A stretch of DNA of 64,000 nucleotides from Tritrichomonas foetus (lineage: Eukaryota > Parabasalia > Tritrichomonadida > Tritrichomonadidae), in contig MLAK01000594.1 of NCBI GenBank assembly GCA_001839685.1, forward strand, positions 56,320 to 120,319, given 5' to 3'. Both the position numbers and the translations under genes were made by a program. The notes under the pieces are model-generated. The model was not told the DNA's origin. It ran no database searches and saw nothing but the letters and a program-made list of their open reading frames with translations. Of the stretch, positions 61,466 to 64,000 are shown piece by piece; within the stretch, counting starts at the first letter, position 1; each line of letters opens with the position of its first letter.

Positions 61466-62780
61466 TTAGAAACTATCAATCACATCAAGAAGATCTTCAT
61501 TATTGATTGCTTCTGCAATATCGAGAGGTGATTTTCATGAATAGTGTTGATGAACCATGAATTTTGAAAAATAAACTGCTACATTCTTTAAGTCAATATC
61601 CGCACCATTTTCAAGAAGCAATCTGACCATTTCACAACTTTGATCTTGTACAGCTATATGAAGTGGAGAATTAAATTAATCATTAGAAAACACGATAGAT
61701 TAGAAAGATGAACACCTTTATAAAGATAAGTAGAAGAATATCTTCCCAATCAACATCAGCACCATGTTCAATAAGAAGAGTAATGGCTTCTGTTTGCTTT
61801 TTCTTGACAGCCAGATGAATTGGTGTTTGCTGCAAAATATCAATTAATTCCATAATCATTATAAAAAAATAAAAATAAAACTTCATTATTTGGGTCAATC
61901 CCTTCATTTAAGAGTTGTGAAAGCATTTTAATATTTCCTGTTTCAGCAGAATCAAATAACAATGCGATTTTATCTTTATCGGAATCACTAATGAAATAGT
62001 TAATAATTTCTGGAATATTTACTTCCAAAGCCATCTGAGCACATGTTTTATAAACACAAAAAAATCAACATAAATATTAAAAGCAAAACACCATAGATAT
62101 CTGTTTTGTTAGGATCAGCACCATGCGAGATTAGTAACTTAATCATGTTTAAATGCCCACCAATGATTGCATAATGAAGTGGTGTTAAACCTTCATTTGA
62201 TGTTCCATTTATTTGCCCACCGTTCATTAGAAGAAAATTCACTGTTTGTTCATCACCACTTTGCGCACCAAGATGTAAAGGCGTGATACCAGTCTGAACA
62301 AGTCGTGTATAAGCTTTATCATCTAATTTTGCTGCACCGTTCACCCATAAAAATTGAAGAGCAATGAAGTTTCCATACATTGCAGCATAATGAATAGATG
62401 TTAAAGCTTGTTGATCACGAACAGTATAATCAACACCCATTTCATTAAAAATAGTAATAATAGAAAGGCTCCCACCAGCTGACGCAAAATGAATTGGTAA
62501 TCGAAATCTAAAAAAATAAAGAAACTCCTTTTTTATCAGGAATGTTAATAAGGGCTCCATTTTGTAAGAGAAATCTGACACATTCTTCGGATTTATAAAA
62601 GGCAGCAAATGAAATGATAGGTAATTTAGATTTTAATAATTCTGGACGATTTGAACTCACTGTTGGCAAAATAAAATCAACAGAATATCCAACTGCTATA
62701 CAACGTTGTAAACTTTCGACATCATCATTTTCAAGGAAATTTTCTAATTCTGTTTCATCTTCTTCATGATCTTGATCCAT
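61466..62780 (-). CDS. Ankyrin-repeat protein split into several frames by short inserts
   Basis: From ATG 62780 to TAA 61466-61468 there is a continuous ankyrin protein if about six short T-rich inserts are skipped. On the plus strand these are 62504-62525 (22), 62050-62089 (40), 61861-61881 (21), 61830-61848 (19), a region at 61673-61739 (67) and 61535-61582 (48). All but one fall in the turn between the Asp-x-Asn and Thr-Pro-Leu-His positions of a repeat; 61830-61848 lies in the same turn just after Asp-Tyr-Gly. The ankyrin blocks between them (for example Thr-Pro-Leu-His-Leu-Gly-Ala) are free of stops. It probably has eight or more repeats and a short acidic N-terminus. It could be a pseudogene, or a multi-exon gene with tiny unusual introns. 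Confidence 0.65.
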
Positions 62781-63023
62781 TTTAATGCCGATTAGTTTTC
62801 TAAAAAAATGAATATAAATTGTTCGTTATGGTGAATTTGATCTTGAAATCTATCAACCATTTAAATTCACAAAAAGTTTCGTTTTTTTATCGAAATGATC
62901 AATTTGCCCAACACCGGAGATTATTTGGCCATTTTTCAATCAACTTTTTCTATTTCGTGACTCCAATTTTTCTGAAAAAGCAGAAAATTTTCACAAAAAG
63001 TAAATTTGCCATTCAAATCAAAG

Positions 63024-63647
63024 ATGGGTTGCTCAGGCTCCAAAGCGAAACCAGTCAACAAAGCTGAACAAGTCAGCAAAGAGAAAACAGACCAAGCAAT
63101 TCTCGATCTCAAAATCACGCGAGACAGATTAAAGAAATATCAAAAGCAACAAGAACATTGCTCCGAACTCGAACTTCAGAAGGCGAAGGAGCTTCTCAAG
63201 AACAAGCAAACAGACCGAGCAAGAATAGTCCTCAAGCAGAAGAAGGCCCGTGAAGTTTATATCAATAATGCCGAAAAAATGCTCCAAAATATCGAACAAC
63301 AGATTTACAACATCGAAAACAAGCAAATGGAAATGGAAGTATTCGACAATTTGAAGGCAACAAACGACATTTTGAAGCATATGAACGATTTGATGCCAGT
63401 CGAAGAAGTCGAGCGAATCATGGACGAGAACGCTGAACAGAACGACCGCCTTGAGGAGATCGGAGACTTGCTTGCCCAGAATATGTCGAAGGAAGATACC
63501 CAGGCTGTCGAGGATGATCTCGACGCGCTTCTCGCTGAGTTTGAGGCTGAAAATGGCGGAGCTGAGGCAGAATCAGAATCATCATCATCCGTGGAAGAGG
63601 CTGCTCCAGTCAAGGCCAAGCCACAGAAAGTCGCCATGCCTGCTTAA
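63024..63647 (+). CDS. ESCRT-III subunit Vps20/CHMP6-like
   Basis: The product starts Met-Gly-Cys-Ser-Gly-Ser-Lys, a strong N-myristoylation and palmitoylation signal as expected for CHMP6/Vps20. A basic helical SNF7 core (about 20-130) follows, with the Lys-Ala-Thr-Asn...Met-Asn-Asp-Leu-Met block. Then come Val-Glu-Glu-Val-Glu-Arg-Ile-Met-Asp-Glu and an acidic C-terminus ending Lys-Pro-Gln-Lys-Val-Ala-Met-Pro-Ala. Vps20 links ESCRT-II to Snf7 filaments on endosomes. ATG 63024 is chosen over an upstream in-frame TTG because it exposes the Gly2 acylation site. Codon use is more GC-rich than that of its neighbours. Confidence 0.85.
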   Translation: MGCSGSKAKPVNKAEQVSKEKTDQAILDLKITRDRLKKYQKQQEHCSELELQKAKELLKNKQTDRARIVLKQKKAREVYINNAEKMLQNIEQQIYNIENKQMEMEVFDNLKATNDILKHMNDLMPVEEVERIMDENAEQNDRLEEIGDLLAQNMSKEDTQAVEDDLDALLAEFEAENGGAEAESESSSSVEEAAPVKAKPQKVAMPA

Positions 63648-63780
63648 ACGTTATATTTTATTACTTTTTAAACATTTATTTTTTACTTAGAGGGCGAAAC
63701 TTCACGAAAACGCTTTTTTGAGGGAAATCAGCCGAGAAAATAATTTTTCCTGTGGATGGCCCTTCGTTGTCTTCTTTTAT

Positions 63781-64000
63781 TAATGATTGACATTTAGTGA
63801 TGATTGACATTTATTGATGATTGTCATTTAGTGATGATTGACATTTATTGATGATTGTCATTTATTGATGATTGTCATTTAGTTGATTATCACTTAGTGA
63901 TGATTGACATTTATTGATGATTGTCATTTAGTGATGATTGACATTTAGTAATGATTGACATTTAGTGATGATTGTCATTTAGTAATGATTGACATTTATT
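63781..64000. repeat. 17-bp minisatellite running off the right edge
   Basis: About 13 head-to-tail copies of tgatgattgacatttag, with t/a and g/t variants at fixed positions, begin 130 bp downstream of the Vps20-like gene and continue past the window. One copy is shortened to 15 bp. Confidence 0.95.

Noticed and set aside
63781..64000. CRISPR-like array
   Set aside because: Units are contiguous 17-bp repeats without spacers, in a eukaryotic-type genome.

Overview
The window is about 30 percent GC nuclear DNA from a protist. The genes are almost all intron-free and closely spaced, and both strands are used. I infer a parabasalid (trichomonad), and within that something Tritrichomonas/Trichomonas-like. 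The reasons are: TKL kinases fused to armadillo-type tails, trichomonad-style ankyrin proteins, initiator-like TCA motifs a few bases before ATGs, and copies of the M3-type core promoter octamer (GACCGTTT and variants) within about 20 bases of start codons. No species can be fixed without a database search.

Region 1 (1-8.6 kb) is a transposon graveyard. It opens with the end of a five-residue-repeat protein. A decayed non-LTR retrotransposon of the R2/NeSL/CRE style follows (N-terminal zinc fingers, reverse transcriptase with a YADD box, CCHC knuckle, restriction-like endonuclease region), preceded by the tail of a second copy. It is broken by a segment ending in a run of 50 T. Next come a truncated tyrosine recombinase, charged decayed ORFs, a poly(A) tract and, on the minus strand, a retropepsin-like remnant.

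Region 2 (8.6-61 kb) is housekeeping sequence. Secretory pathway and membranes: an ER J-protein, a PQ-loop transporter, an L-type lectin cargo receptor, a Sec23/24-like coat protein, a lipid phosphatase, a UAS-UBX protein and a PSI-domain surface protein. Signalling and cytoskeleton: a TKL kinase split by one in-frame stop, a CAMK-like kinase, a SCAR/WAVE-like nucleation promoter, a DZIP1-like protein and a 2432-residue coiled-coil protein with an unusual Asp-Gly-Asn repeat. Nuclear: a KANSL2/INO80D-type zinc protein, a CPSF/DDB1-like propeller protein and a CypH-like cyclophilin. There are also two large alpha-solenoids, a CAP-domain protein and one tRNA-Asn(GTT).

Region 3 (59-64 kb) holds two ankyrin genes facing each other, an ESCRT-III Vps20/CHMP6 gene and a 17-bp minisatellite running off the end. 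Both ankyrin genes are interrupted only by short T-rich inserts, several of them 20-21 nt long and ending TTTAT, mostly at the turn of an ankyrin repeat. This is the most unusual signal in the window.

A GC-rich foldback (MITE-like) element occurs three times (9.85, 49.2 and 57.4 kb), once with a perfect 8-bp target duplication. A TTGACCTT/AAGGTCAA motif recurs in divergent promoters and inside these elements.
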